This document shows, one piece after another, positions 10,794 through 23,588 of a stretch of 64,000 nt of DNA. A program made the translations under genes and the position numbers. The notes below the pieces were generated by a model. The model did no database searches and had not been told where the DNA came from. It saw only the letters and a list, made by a program, of their open reading frames with translations. Source of the stretch: Stratiolaelaps scimitus (Eukaryota > Arthropoda > Arachnida > Mesostigmata > Laelapidae); assembly GCA_019614645.1 (NCBI GenBank), contig JABWDB010000002.1:24417501-24481500 (forward strand). Direction: 5' to 3'. How positions within the stretch are numbered: the first letter of the stretch is position 1; every line of letters begins with the position of its first letter.

Positions 10794-13700
10794 CATAGGA
10801 ATCGCCCACGTGCTCTATGTTACGTGGTCGTCCGCATCGTCGTCCACCGGCTTTTGACTAGACCTGTTCAAGACTAAACGGAGCTCGTTTGTCAAGGAAA
10901 GGAAGGCAATGAGCGAATACGGTCTTTTCTTCGCTCAAGCACTTTGCTATGCGACGATGTCACACACAGTGAGACTAATGTCTATGTGACGTGCTGTGGG
11001 GAGGTCTCAGGTGGGCGATGGGTTAGCCTTACACTGCTCCTTCTCGCTTGCTGATTGTGGCTGTGGTGGTAGTAGTAGTAGCCTACAGTGACAGACACTT
11101 AAAATTCCAGATATTCCTCTCTACGCCCAATTCCCCGTGACTCCCGTCCTGGTCTTTGCCGTCGTCCCGTTTTCTCATCTTGGTCTGCTCCGGTCTCGGT
11201 GTTCCTTCCGCTGCTTCTCTCTCTGTCTCTCTCCGTCTAGCCATCCAACTCCTTGTCTGTCGGCCGCCCCCTTCAGCCTATGTTCACTCGATGTTCGCCT
11301 TCTAGCACCACTACGATGGGTCTACGCGCCCACTCTACTCTGTTCGCTGTCGTGAGACGAAGGAGGTGTGCTCGCTGGTGACGATGGTGAGATTGGGACA
11401 GGCAAAGTCGAAGGGGAAGGCGCCGTCGAAGATGTTCCCTTCCGCAATAGCTGCGGGAACTGACGAACTCGCCCTCGACATCGACTGGTGCGAGAGCGCA
11501 GAACATCGTAGCAGAGCCGGGCGGCTTCCCTCCCGTCTGCCTGTCAGCCTGCCCAGCGCACTCGTCTCTCGTGGTCCCGTCTCCTCTTCTGCCTCATCCC
11601 AACTTTTGTGGGCCATCTGTTCCTACCGGCAGCAGCAGTAGTAGCGTGAATGCAATGTACGGGGCCTCGGTGTCCCAGTCCCGGTGCGCTCTAGGTCCCT
11701 CGAAGTAATGCCAGGGCCTGCATGTTTGTGTGTATCTCTAGATGACTCACGCCTTTATTACGTTTATTAGGGCACTTGTTGGTTCCAGCAACTGGCCTCT
11801 AGTGGCGACGGTGGTCACTTACTATCATACTTTCCCACACAGCTAGTGCTCACGGATCTCACATCTCCTTACCGAGCAACTCGCGCAGACGCCGCATGTG
11901 ATGCTCCACTGGCGGTCCTCGTACACTGGTGCAGTGTCAGCTAATGTGCTCAGTGAGTCCCATACCGTGCAAATATACGTATACGGCCAACATAGTTCAC
12001 CAACAGAGCAACACTCGTATCTTATACAGTACTCCGACAACACACCTCACACAGTTCCTTTCAGGTTGGCTCGACCCGGCTTACGCAGAAAACGCACCCG
12101 ACTGCATTATAGACACAACATGTGTCTAAGTGTGTTAGTATAAATATCCGTCATTGACCCTATTCAGTACTTTGTACTATCCTTAACACCTTTAGCTTTG
12201 CGTGAATTGTGTCGTCGTCACCGGTCACATCAATTGTATTTCTGGCCTCGACGTTAGCTAGTTGCCAATGGAGTGTTGTACCTTGTTTGACCTTATGAGA
12301 GGCTCGAGGCGGTATCCATTCCAGTATCTGTTCGTGCTATAAATGGATATCTTGCTGCAGGGTCGCCGGTCGTGTGGACGCAAAGCTACCGTCCTTTTAT
12401 CGAAGGCGGAGCCGTTCGAGGTCGAGCCTTCATCATGGCCCGTTTGCTGCGGGGCCTGTTTCGACTGTCAGCCCCTGCCACTAGAGAAAAAGAGAGATCA
12501 GAAGGCGGGAGGAATGTTAGAAAGAAATAACAAGGAATAATCTAAATGCAAAGAAGCTCTTGCTTGCTTTTCCTTGCCCCTCTTCGATGTGTTCGTTCTC
12601 CCTGTGGAGTTTTGGTTTTGTGGCTCCTTCGGGAGACAGTTCCGCTTTGAGAACCTTTGACCCTCTGAAAGGGGCGGCCTAGAATCCGGTCCATATCATG
12701 AACGGTGAACACCAATTAGACGGTTCTTATTTCTGAACACTTACTCAACACCCATCGACGTTCGGTCAGCTCATTCGGCCAAAAGTATTAGTCCGTCACT
12801 CGGCCATTATCCTCTTCAATAAAACTGTGGGGCAATATACGGGGGCAAACGGTTTCCCACAAATGGAGAGAGCGGATAGGGGCTTTTCCTAACTTGATCG
12901 AGTCGGGCGGGGTCCACAACTCGCTCTCAACACAATCTACACAACCGTATACACACGGTCACTCACACCGCTAACTTATGTGAGTGCTCATGCCTGTAGT
13001 GGCTTCAGAGTAGTCCTCCACTCGACTTTCGGCTTTAAGTGGTGATGCTGGTTGTTAAGGTTGACGCTGTGCCGTCGGTTGCTTGCATTGGGTAGTCAGC
13101 TAGCGAGCGGATGTTGGCGTAGTGTGATCGTTGTCGGGAGGCACCACGGACCGTCGCGCTGTTCGGCCGGTCGTCGTCCGCTATCCGCGATGGCGATGTT
13201 CGTTTTCCTTCCTTCCTCCGTCGTAGGCGTTTGCTTGGGGGTTCGCTTATTGGAGGAAAGACATGGCTATGGGGCATTCGCGCTAGAGTGGCGGCAGCGG
13301 CTAGGATGGGATGCAGGGGGCTCTGTTACTCCGCTTGGTGGGGTGGTCCGTTGGGAAGCAGAAGAGGGTGGAGTGGTTAAATGGAAGAGGAATGGGCGCT
13401 GCGGCAAAGACCCAACCGACGGCAGGCAATAATTAGAATTAGACGAGATGTTGTACGTTGGCTAATAGCTGTTTTGCCTCCCCCGTCCCGTCCTAGTAGA
13501 GTCGCTTCAGCTCTGTCAGCTCTCACCCACGTTCTTGAGGATAGTTTGGATATTGAGCTGAAGTAGGGGTGGTTCGTCCGTATACACTCTACACTCTTCG
13601 ATTACGTAGGGATGGTGGTTCAACTCGCCGCCCTCTATCTTTGGGCAGAAGATACCTGCTGGGCCTCGTATCCCAGTTCCTACCCAAGCTAGTTTGCCCT

Positions 13701-15603
13701 CTATTCACCGCAGTGGCATCATTGAGCGCTCTATGGCGTTGCCCAGCCCGCCAACTAACTCGTAGTAGTCGTCTGGAGGCACTTTGTAATTAGGCTATCT
13801 TTCACCCGTCAAGAGGGTTCTGCCAGGCGGCCTGCTACTGTGTGCCACTGGACGAATGACTGTCTGCTACTCATTGTATTGTATCCTCTTCACCCGCTCG
13901 GTCCCACCGCGTGTGTCTCGATCCCACGGAAGCCCCATCTCCCCCCCAAGCGGAACTCGTCTTGCTCCTTCATTGGCAAACGCACCCCGTTTGGTTTCGG
14001 CTTTCGCAACCCTGCCCCACCGGACAGGCGGTTACGAGTACTGTTCGCTGTATTGCATCTGCCTATTCTACACCAGAGTCTCGCACACAGCTCCGTTAAG
14101 GCGGCGCGCCGATTTGTGTTTGGCTCCGCGCTCCGCTTCGGTTGTATCCAACCCGTGACAGTGAATCTCTCTACTACGATCTCACCCAACCATCAACGTC
14201 ATTCTTCCCTATTCTCTTTTCAAGAGTATCACATTCTTGATCTGAACGCGATGCGATCTTCATCGCTCTGTTCTCAGTTTTTTCTTCGTTGCTCTTGCCC
14301 ACCTCCTCGCCTGTCAATTGGCTTTCTTTTCCTTTTTCTTACCATTTCCCACTATAGCAATATCGCTTCAGGAAAGCCATTGCCGCCGTCGCCGCCGACG
14401 ACGACCCGTTGGAGGACACAGCCACACATAGTCACTTGTCGGGTTTGAGACCTCTTCACGGTGCACGTTGGCTGCTGTCTCAAGGGTCATACTCTCATGG
14501 GTGCGTGCTCTGAAGGGCGATGCTGCTGCTACTGTTGTTGTTACTGTTGACGTCGAAGTAGCTAGGCGCTGAGGCCTCCTCCTCGGAGGTCATGAAATAT
14601 GGCAGGCTACTGCTGCATCATGATTCCGACTAGCTCCTCAAGAAAAAGAATAGTAGATAGACGAGCAGATGGGTGCCTGTATATGTGTGGCCCTCAGAGT
14701 GATCCATGTTGACCTGAGCGCTTGAGGCATCTTCGTCCCCCTGTGCCTACCTCTCCCCCCGTTCCCGATCTTCTCGGCCCCTTAGCGTTCCCTTGCCTGT
14801 CCCATTTTGCCGTGGGCAACCTGTTCTTCCTTCGTCTCATTCTTCTGCTAGGAGCAGCAGCAGCAGCCCCTTCCAATTTACTTTTCGCTATTCCGACCGG
14901 CGAGAAGGCAGAGGCAAGCCGCTCCACTGGAGAAGCGAGCGCAGGAACGCGGTAGCCACGCGGGAGGCCAATAGAGAGAGGGCTTAGCTCCACATGGGAG
15001 GCGTGGGCGCCAACGAACTCAGTATGGCAGTTTGCCTGCTGGTGCTGGTCGGGGACGGGGAGGGCGAAGTCGGTTTGGGTCGCAGTGCTCACAGTGGCTG
15101 TCGGTTGGCCGGTCAGTCTCTGCTACTTCTGCAGCTACCGCTTTATCAGTAGGAGAGCGGACGGCGAGCGGTATCAATGAAGGAGCCGACCACCAGACTG
15201 GCCGAGCGGCATGATGAGGACGCCTGTGAGGGCTGGAATAGCTGACGGACGAGAGAGGCAGTGGTAGTGGTGGTAGTAGTATCCTGGGGGAGGCTGTACA
15301 TGGACGGCATTGGTCAGGGTACTTGCGCTGCAGCTACTGCTATTGCTGCTGCTGCTGCTGCTTCTAATTCGGAGGCCGCTGCTTCCCGCCGAGAAGAAGC
15401 CTCCCGGACGATCTGGCGCCACCGCAGATGATGGTGGATGACGGCGGTGGTAGTGGCGAGAAAGCGGATCCGAGGAACGCGCTAGGCCGGTTAGCTTTGT
15501 CTATATATCATCCGCTCCATCGGTCATGGCTGCTCATGGCTCAAGGCGACTCTGCACTTGACGCCGTGCTTGATTAAACCACCACGGGCGAGACCTGACT
15601 CAC

Positions 15604-15885
15604 TTGCTTCCCTGTAACCGACCCCAGACTAAAGGGACCCTCCTCCCGCTCCGGTTTCTTTCCTCGAAGTGAGAGGCACTAAATCCTAAGGAAACTCTGA
15701 CCCTGCGGATACGCTCAGTCCTGTGCCGAGCAACGTTGTACGTAAACGACACACTGCGTGGTGACAAGTCGATCGGAGAATTCCCAGAGCTGTCGCCTGT
15801 ACTGTGGCGAATGCGAATATTCTGCAGTACCAACATACAATGTTCTCCTATTTGCATTAATCTGCCTCCATCTGAACTGATGATC
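15604..15885 (-). CDS. Candidate internal exon bounded by acceptor and donor
   Basis: Read leftwards from a TTTAATGCAG acceptor (AG at 15886-15887) to an AA/GTGAGT donor (15598-15603). It is 282 bases long, a multiple of three, with no stop in the chosen frame, and the plus strand has no competing long frame. The product has a Gly-Glu-His-Cys-Met-Leu-Val-Leu core, a Ser/Gly/Asp-rich linker, a Ser-Phe-Thr-Tyr-Asn segment that looks like beta strand, and an Arg-rich C-terminal half. No family is recognised. Bounded ends, length and lack of shadows make it one of the better candidates. Confidence 0.35.
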
Positions 15886-16658
15886 CTGCATTAAAGTGTG
15901 TTTTACTGTTATTACTATCCATATACTTTCGCTGCTCGCAGCTCACATTATGTGTGTTACTATTATGGATAGAGTTGAGAGTGGCTGCCAACTCTAGAAG
16001 AAGAGTTCCTTTGCTTCTTCGACGCAAGATTGTGATGTTAGAAAATTGCTGGTAAAGTGACGTGGTTGGTCTATCTAAATCAATCTATCAATCTATCTAT
16101 TTGTGCCGTGTTAAACATGTGTGAAGTAATGTCGCGACCCCAACTTTACTTTAGTATTCGATGCCAACACAAATCGAGTGACTGCTTCACACATCTTGTA
16201 AATATAGAGGTTTATGACCCGTCAGCGAAAAAAGAGTTGCATAGATTGAGTTGTATCACAATGATTCGTAAATACAATCACGGTAGTAGTAGTTATGTAG
16301 TAGTAGTCGTTGAAGCTATATTTGCCAATCGATGCAAATACAACATGTTTTCCTAGTGTTCCACGTTGCCCCGCGAAACACGTAGGTACATACGTACGCG
16401 TCGCAAGTCTTTAGCATCTGGCACACCCACAATCTGCAACTTTTGCAAGTCCATCCTGCTCATCCTCTCCCACCATTACCCGGTGGTTCTGTGTTGGCTG
16501 GTACGAACTTCTTACATTATATATACGTAAGTACGCAGTTGAGGTGGCCGACCACGAGGCGGTCGATCTTGCCCACCACCCCTATGCTCGCCTCAGACGC
16601 TGGGGGAGTGCTTTCGTGGCGTAACTGGCCTCGGGAGCCTTTGGGGCAAACCGTAGGT

Positions 16659-16688
16659 GGGCCTCCGGTCGCAGGGCCTCCGGTCGCA
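16659..16688. repeat. 15-base perfect tandem duplication
   Basis: Unit GGGCCTCCGGTCGCA repeated twice without mismatch. It keeps frame, and in one plus-strand frame gives a repeated Gly-Leu-Arg-Ser-Gln. Confidence 0.9.
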
Positions 16689-17064
16689 ACAGCCCCAGAG
16701 CCGAGCGGGGGAGGTGGCTGGCCCCGGTGTCATCTTCCACGTTTACGGTGGCTACCGCAGTAGAAGAGGTACGGTTATACGATGGACGAAGGTGGAGAGA
16801 CAGCGAGCAGAACATTCTTATGCGAAACGGGACACCTAAACTTATTAGTGCTAGGAACTTGGCGAGATAGTTACGAGAGAAAGCGAGAGAGTTGTATCTT
16901 TCTGACGCCCGCTGGCTCACCCGCTCGGTCACCCGCCCTCCGAGCTACAAGCTGGCTAACTCACTAGCGCCTCACTTTCAGTCCTTAGCGAAGGAGCTAG
17001 AGGAGCAATGTTCTTCTTTCGGCTGACATGACTGTGTCTTCACTCTCTGCTGGCCGGCCCGTCA

Positions 17065-17085
17065 CCCCCCCCCCCACCCCCGCCC
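17065..17085 (-). other. Potential G-quadruplex on the minus strand
   Basis: Runs of 11, 5 and 3 C on the plus strand separated by single bases; the minus strand then carries G runs with very short loops, which is the classic quadruplex pattern. Confidence 0.6.
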
Positions 17086-17579
17086 ACACACTGAGGGGCG
17101 TCTCAGACAGCGCGAGGTAATCTGCTTAAAATTGTAAGGCTCTTACGCACCATTCCCCCTTTCTTCACTGGCCTGGCGGTGAGGGGGTCTCTATGCCCAG
17201 CGAACGCTGCCTGGATCGGGTGGCCGGAGTGCTGGTGCTCGCTGCCCAGACGCGCTGTGAACTTCGTCAGAGAGGACCCGACCAGTCCGAGCCGGCGCCT
17301 ACATCTCTCGTTCGCTCTCTCTCTCTCTCTCGGTCTCTGAGAAGTAGTGGTAGTTGCCAGCCTCCATAGTTCGTGTGGACGAGAAAGCAATCGAAATAGT
17401 GTCCGTGCGTCTCTCTCTCTGTTTCTCCCTCAGTCTGCCTGTTTGACTGTCTATCGTTTTTTCTTCCCGCTGCTTCCCGTTATTACCTTGAAGATGAACT
17501 TAATTGTGGTCAGTGGGCTGAAGCGAACCGGAGCGGCCATGACTACGAATTGAACATTGCTTGGCGGACAAAGACTTAC

Positions 17580-17813
17580 TTGCTTAGTGGCGACGGCTCT
17601 GTCTGACGCGAGCCGACAGTGAGCAATACAAATAAATATGTTAATTTCTTTTTTTTTTGTTCGTTGAGAGTCATCCACATTGATATTAGTGCTACTGCCA
17701 CCGCTATTGTTGTTGTTGTTGTTGTCGCAGCTGTGATCGCAGCCGCTACGGCCACTATGACGACTCTTTGTGTTGTTGTTGTTGTTGCTGTTAACCTCGT
17801 TGTCATCAGCCAT
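17580..17813 (-). CDS. Candidate first coding exon with poly-Asn stretches
   Basis: Minus-strand ATG at 17813 in a GGCCATGG context, 78 codons to a CAA/GTAAGT donor (17574-17579). The N-terminal half has two Asn runs separated by a Ser/His/Cys/Arg segment, then Gly/Ser, then Lys and a short Ile/Cys-rich stretch. The Asn runs come from GTT repeats on the plus strand, which are common here. Good start context and donor are the support; the repeat origin is the main doubt. Confidence 0.27.
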
Positions 17814-17910
17814 GGCCACTAGTAGTGTTCAGTCTTTCTTCATCGTGTTCGCGTTCCTTCGCTTCACCTGCTGCGGAAATGTTCTCTGCGAGGATCGAAA
17901 CGAAATGACT

Positions 17911-17935
17911 GTAGTAGTAGTAGTAGTAGTAGTAG
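17911..17935. repeat. GTA triplet repeat
   Basis: Eight GTA units, read directly. Confidence 0.9.
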
Positions 17936-19130
17936 AAGATCATTGTCATTCCAAGGGGAATGTGTGTTCGTCAGAAGAGCTAGGTTCACCCAGCTCTTAG
18001 TGATCTAGCTAGCTCTATTGCTATGCCGACTCGCATTGGTGGGCATTCGGGTTCTGACAATGAGAGTAACCTGACTTCTCTGCCGCACTGCCTCTGTTCC
18101 TGTGGAACGATGATGGCTAAGATGGAACGTGAGGCAGGGCCCGTTCTTGGGGCCGTTTTCCTTTGGGATAATCTCTCCATATAAGGACGAGCAGGAATAG
18201 CGTATAGGTAAGCCTGCAATGGTTGGCGCCCACCATCATCTGTCGGAGCTATCTATATTCTTGCCCTTAAGGAGACACCTGTCGGTGGATGGCATCGTAG
18301 ACTACGATAGGACCTTTTGAGTTCGTGCTCGAAGCAAAATTGGGTTCCAGGTCAAAATGCGCTGTCACGATAAGTTTCCATGCTTAACTGTCAAGTCACC
18401 CAATTCCGATGTCATGGAATGGGCTCAAATCGATATCTGGGATGATGACGGCAACATCAGGCTCGTCTGGACACTCATCGGTTTTCGTCTATTCGAACGA
18501 AACGATAGAGACTCAATGTCATGATCATTCTCATCTCGTTCGGCATCCACTCAACTCAAGATACGATACAGGATGCAATGATCTGGATGTTGTTTATATG
18601 CTTTGGAATATATACAAAGATAGATAGGAACACACACATATATATATAATGTTGTCTGACTCCGATGGAGAAGATCTTGTGCTTTGATCGCGATCGCTGC
18701 CATCTATTCATCCATCTAGCCAGCCGTCCTGGCTGGCTAGATGTCTTCCGGCCTCTGCTATCGAGTTCGTCGTACAACCAGGGAAGAAGGAATGGGAGTG
18801 GTGGATGATGACGGTGGACTGCCGGCCTGTGCTGCTCACTGTGGCGGCGGCGGCGGCGGCAACGCCGATGGTGGCGGTGCTCGAGGAATCGCGGAGTGAA
18901 CGCCGAGGCCCAAGGCGCCCACGATGTTCAGTTCTCGCGACTGCCATCACGTTCGTTCGACAGCGGGGCAGCATGCTTCGTTCTGCTTTTGCTGCTGCTG
19001 CCGCCGAAACTCTTTCTTCCTTCTTTTGATCTTCAATTGCTTTCTCTTCGCTCGCCCGCTGCTTTCTCTGCTGCTGCTGCTGCGCCATCGATCGTTTCTG
19101 TCTGTCTGCCGGTATGCCCCAGGTGGCTGC

Positions 19131-19170
19131 CTGCCTCCCTCCCTGCCTCCCTCCCTGCCTCCCTCCCTGC
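19131..19170. repeat. 12-base minisatellite
   Basis: Three perfect copies of CTGCCTCCCTCC plus a partial fourth. A multiple of three, so all frames keep phase through it; this explains the Pro/Leu/Ser- or Gly/Arg-rich frames there. Confidence 0.9.
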
Positions 19171-21215
19171 TTACTTGCTTGCCTGTCTCTCTCTCTATCC
19201 GTTCGCCGCCGTTCACACATGCAGCACACGGACACGCGTAGTTCCTGCGTGCACGGGGAAGGCGCCTGCTACGCTATATCGTTTAGGGACATCAAGATCC
19301 CCAGTTCGGGTCCGAGTGCCGCCGCCTCTTACTTGCCACCACCACCACCACTGCTGCTGCTGCTGCTCACCGTTCGCCGGCCGGTCGAACGGCCGACGAA
19401 AACTTTGCCGCTGCTACCGCCGCCGCCGCCACCACCACCGAGAAATGTCTGTGAGAATTGCGAACTGTCTGAGAGCATGTGCGTACTATCGCGCAGGCTT
19501 AAAGGGAACGAGTGGGGAGATGGCAGCCGGTTTTAGGGGACGAGAGGGTAGATGGCAGCTGGGGGACGAGTGGAAGAGCACTCACCTCATTTTAGAAAAT
19601 GGTGGCAGCGTCGTCGGCTGGCATGGGCCATACTGGGTGTGCTGTATATACCTCACTATTACTGGGCTACTGAGGACGCGTGCTCTCGACACCGTCGATT
19701 CCTGACTTCCTCATTTCTGCATCAATATCGTTCTCTCGAGGAAAGAACAGAGGAGGCTGGTGGGGCTAACCTTTCAGCTAACGATCGATGAAATGCCTTA
19801 AGGAAATCAGAAACGACAACATCTAATGTTATTCTGTTCCGTGTTCGTGACTATCGACGTCGAATGAATTAATCAAAACAAGATTGCCTTGTCTCGCTAC
19901 TCGGGTTGACAATGTTATATCTCATGTACAAACGTAGACTTACAACGGAGAATGATGCAGGTCGATAATCAGGAAGAGCGTAGACTTCCGGTTCATTGTG
20001 CTCGTCCACTCGTGTGTATTCCATAAAAGTGATGGGGTGTGTCTTATACGTATGTCGATTCATTTGACTTGGTAGTCTGTTGTCTTTTGCACGTTTGTCA
20101 CGAAACGGTTACGGTGCTAGACGGGATAGAAAGCTGGTCGTCGACTCGTACCGCAGTCTGTACGTCGATGGGGCATTGTCGGTACAAATTTCGAACTAGA
20201 AGATATATTTAGATAGAGCAGCTCATAAAGCAACGACGTAAGAGGTGGGCACGTGTTTCCACCCATACAGCATACTGCATCAGTATTTATGTCATCAATG
20301 GGAATCGATGATGAGTGATTTATCAAAACTGCAGTAGAGTACGCCTTTTGTTATCTATCTGTCCAGGTGGTCGTGGTTGGTGGCCCCCTACAATCCTGCT
20401 ACTGCGGCTGCTGCCGGCGCTGCTGCCGGCGCTGCTGAAACGAACATTTGCTTCTTCTCCGATTGCTGCCGCCAGTATCTGTCTGCCTATGTCCTCAGTG
20501 TGTCTGTTAATAATAACTGATGACAATTGCGACGGAACCAAAAGTGATAGCGGACGAAAGGGGTGAAATATGAAGATGTTCTCCAACTCTCACTGCCATC
20601 ACCACCACCACAACCACCAGCCCTATTTCGTCGACAGACGACGCCTGGCGCCCCTCTGCACTCACCGTCCGTTGTAGCCGTTCAATGGATGTCCCACCAG
20701 TGGTGGTAGTCGTCACTTCACACAAGCAGTCGTAGCTGCTGCAGCAGCAGCAGCAGCAATGGCTATAGCAGACCTTTTCTCCTTTCGTTCGTCATCCGCT
20801 GAAGTGGTGACCCACAGATACAGGCCGTGATACGATATGTGTCTGTAGATAGGAACTACTCGTTTGGATGACTACATAGGGGCGGCGACCGGCCAGAGTG
20901 GGCGACAACGACGGGAAATCGGTGGCGAGTTGGGGCCGGTGGGTGGCTCTAATGTCTTGAGCTCTAGTGGCTGCTGCTACTGCTGCCGCCGCCGCTGCTG
21001 CTGCTGCAGGACCGTTCCGCAGCACCGCTGACGATGGTGTGGCAATGTGCTCGCTCGTTACCTTAATGTGGTCGAGATTTATGTGAAATGTGCACACTTT
21101 GTACTGCTGCGAGGGTGATGGTGGTGACGACGAGGGCGGTAGCGAAAGAACAGCAGGGCTGTATATGTGACGGTATGGGCATAAAGGGGTGAAAGGAAAT
21201 ACCACCATGAGCTCT

Positions 21216-21242
21216 CACACACACATATATATATATATATAT
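21216..21242. repeat. CA/TA compound microsatellite
   Basis: CA units followed by AT units, read directly. Confidence 0.9.
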
Positions 21243-22550
21243 GCGCAATGTGTGGACGCGTGGTCATATGGGAGCGTGTGTGGAGGATTACGCTTCATAG
21301 AAGCCGTACCTAATGGCAGTAAGCACCTGATATTTGTTACGTTAGCAGTAGTAGTGCTGGTGGTATTTAGCACATAGGCAGTACAATAGGCACGGCCTAG
21401 CGCATTCGTGTAATGCTGTCCAGTGCTCGCAACGGTAATGTTAGCACTGTTTCCCTTTAACATGCTCCTTCGTTCACCTTGCTGTTGTTGTTGTTGTTGT
21501 CGTCGCTGCCCTTGGTATGATGCCTCATAGGGTTGAAACAGTGCTTGCAGCACGAGGCCATGGACCATAGGGCCTTTCCGAGCTTTTCCTTCCTGGGCCT
21601 CCAGGGAGAGCAGACAGTCCAAAGCTATGGAGTAGTGAAATGCGAGAGGACAGGGGAGACGTGGCCGGTCTCCAGACCAATGTTGTGGCGGAAGATGAAC
21701 GTATGTATGTGTGTGAGAAAGAGCGACATGGCGATAAAGACACATAGAACGGGAATAGAGAGGCGGAGATAGAAAGAGAGAGCTGGGAATAACGACTGGC
21801 GACGATTAGCGAGTTAATGGCGCGGCGAGGAAGAGATGTCGTCTGCGTCTACTGCTGCTTCAGCTAAGTCGTCGTCGCCGTCGTCGTCGTCAGAGCGAGC
21901 GTCTAGCGGTTGCTCAATGCGCTCAATGGCACCCAGCCCTGAAGCCCTCGGGCTCACCGTTGTTGCCTGCATTCGCTAGAACCGAGCAGCCCGCCTGGCT
22001 CTCGGAGTCTGCCAGCCATGGACGGTGGCACAGCAGTAGTAGCCGACCCCCAGTCGTACACAATCCAGTTCGTATTTGTTCGCGGGTTTCGGTACTCGTA
22101 GTACGGTGTAGCCAACGAGCTAGCACCGCCGCCACCGCCGCCTCTCCCAGCAGCAGCAACAGCAGTACGACCAATGCTAACAGCATCACCACTGTCACTG
22201 ATGCACATTACGCTAGATGGTCACAGCTGGTGGTCGTGCTGATGACGGTCGAAGCTTTACATTTGTATGTCGCGCAGCATTGGGTGGGTGCTTCTCCACC
22301 GTTTCCACCATTTCTGATTGCAACCCCAGAGACGGAGCGGCACCGCAAACAGAAAAGAGCTACTTTAGCGCAGACGAAAGGGTGACGGAACGGTGAAAAG
22401 TGTAGGTAGACACCCGCTCTGACTAACTCGTTGACTGCCTAAGCTATTGTAGCTGGGTAGTGAGTGTACTTGAATTGGTCGACATTTGTTCACACGGCGA
22501 CTCTAATTAGTACCCTCGTTGTTGGTCACATCGTGCAGCGCTTCACAATT

Positions 22551-22557
<7 letters not shown>

Positions 22558-22582
<25 letters not shown>
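22558..22582. repeat. TA microsatellite
   Basis: Twelve TA units, read directly. Confidence 0.95.
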
Positions 22583-23356
22583 GTAGGTGTGGTGTATATT
22601 TTATATAGGATAGACCACATGATCCACCAGGTGCATCCTAGAGTGTATATTATGGTATATTATTATACTATGTTACTGCCGAAAAGCCACTCCAGCGGGG
22701 TGGCGCTGCATTTACTCGTTATTCTATAATATTATACATGTGATGACTCGCGCGCCGTTCGTTGAGGCCCTTCCAGCAGCGCCACTGTGTCCTCGACCTG
22801 AACTAAGGGGAATCGTGCAAGGGTGAAAGGAAGTTCTTCCGACTGACGTAGTATTGTATTCCACAGTCGTTTATATAGGGTGCAGAGTCGAATGGTCGCT
22901 AGCGCTTATTGTCTATCTGCTAAGAATTGGGCTGGGTTGTCTATCGAGACGATCGAAGGTTGAAATGAACAGAAGGACTTCAGCGGGAGATAGAGAGACA
23001 GAGAAAGCGTAATCGGAACGAGCGGTTCTGGTGAACATCGTGAACGGCCGATAGATAGGAATGGAGAGAGGGAGAGAGAAGGCACCGAACGAACAACAGG
23101 ATGTTGGTCCGCATTACAAGTGCTGTTCACTTGCGTCCCATGTTATGCTGACCGCTGGCGAACACAGTACGACAGCGAGAGGCTGGACACAAAAGTAGGA
23201 GTTGGACAGCAGCAGTAGTAGTACATTGGTCGTGTGGCAAAGGGGCTTTACTAGTTTAAAATTCTGTTTCAAACTGCTGCTAGCAGACATTGGTGTAGGG
23301 CCACTCCTTGTTTCTTTCTTTCTCTCTCTCTCTATTCCCACCTACCCCCTCCTTAC

Positions 23357-23588
23357 CTTCTCTCTGTACCGCTGTGCTCCGCACCTCTCTAATCCGATCC
23401 ACGGTTCGGACAGGTCCGCGCTGCATGGGCCATTCCTTGAGATGGGTTTGGCACCCGATCCAAATATACAGTTGGTCGTCGTCTCCGTACCACTCTTTCG
23501 ACAGGCCACCGTGTAGCCCATTGGATGGTGAAAGGCGGGCGGGGTGGGGAGCTCTGAGGGGTGGAGCGATGGGACAAGGTGAATAATT
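23357..23588 (-). CDS. Candidate internal exon
   Basis: Read leftwards from AG at 23589-23590 to a GAAG/GTAAGG donor (23351-23356), with no stop. The first third is Pro/Arg-rich. The rest has a Trp-Tyr-Gly-Asp-Asp-Asp segment, several more Trp residues, and a basic Arg/Val/Asp end, and looks the most protein-like. The acceptor has no pyrimidine tract. Frames on the plus strand also stay open in this pyrimidine-rich stretch. Confidence 0.22.

Larger units (their letters stand above)
7188..15597. other. Long pyrimidine-biased spacer, no supported exon
   Basis: Most of 7.3-11.7 kb has a pyrimidine-rich plus strand with CTG/CTT-type triplets. This depletes stops on the plus strand and yields long frames such as the 307-codon one at 8897-9820, rich in Cys, Leu and Ser. 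Several frames are open at once on both strands, which argues against coding. Also present are a GA run, a long TA run, a 28-base palindrome, and AATAAA motifs near 8768 and 12820. A minus-strand Cys-rich frame at 11843-12043 with an internal GTAAGG is noted but not called. Confidence 0.5.
15886..17573. other. No supported gene
   Basis: Contains a 15-base tandem duplication (16659-16688), a CT-rich tract near 17315-17332, an 11-base C run (17065-17075), and an AT-rich plus frame (16057-16356) of 99 codons with no splice support. Confidence 0.4.
17814..23350. other. Repeat-rich spacer
   Basis: Holds GTA repeats, CGG/CTG triplets near 18840-18860 and 19055-19082, a 12-base minisatellite (19131-19170), a 12-base duplicated CTGCCGG-type unit near 20408-20437, CA/TA runs at 21216-21242 and a TA run at 22558-22582. 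Donor-like GTGAGT sites on the minus strand (about 19583 and 20660) follow short open frames too weak to call. Confidence 0.45.

Noticed and set aside
11843..12043. Cys-rich minus-strand frame with an internal GTAAGG donor
   Set aside because: The site where it opens has no pyrimidine tract, there is no ATG, and a plus frame overlaps. Cysteine content alone is not enough.
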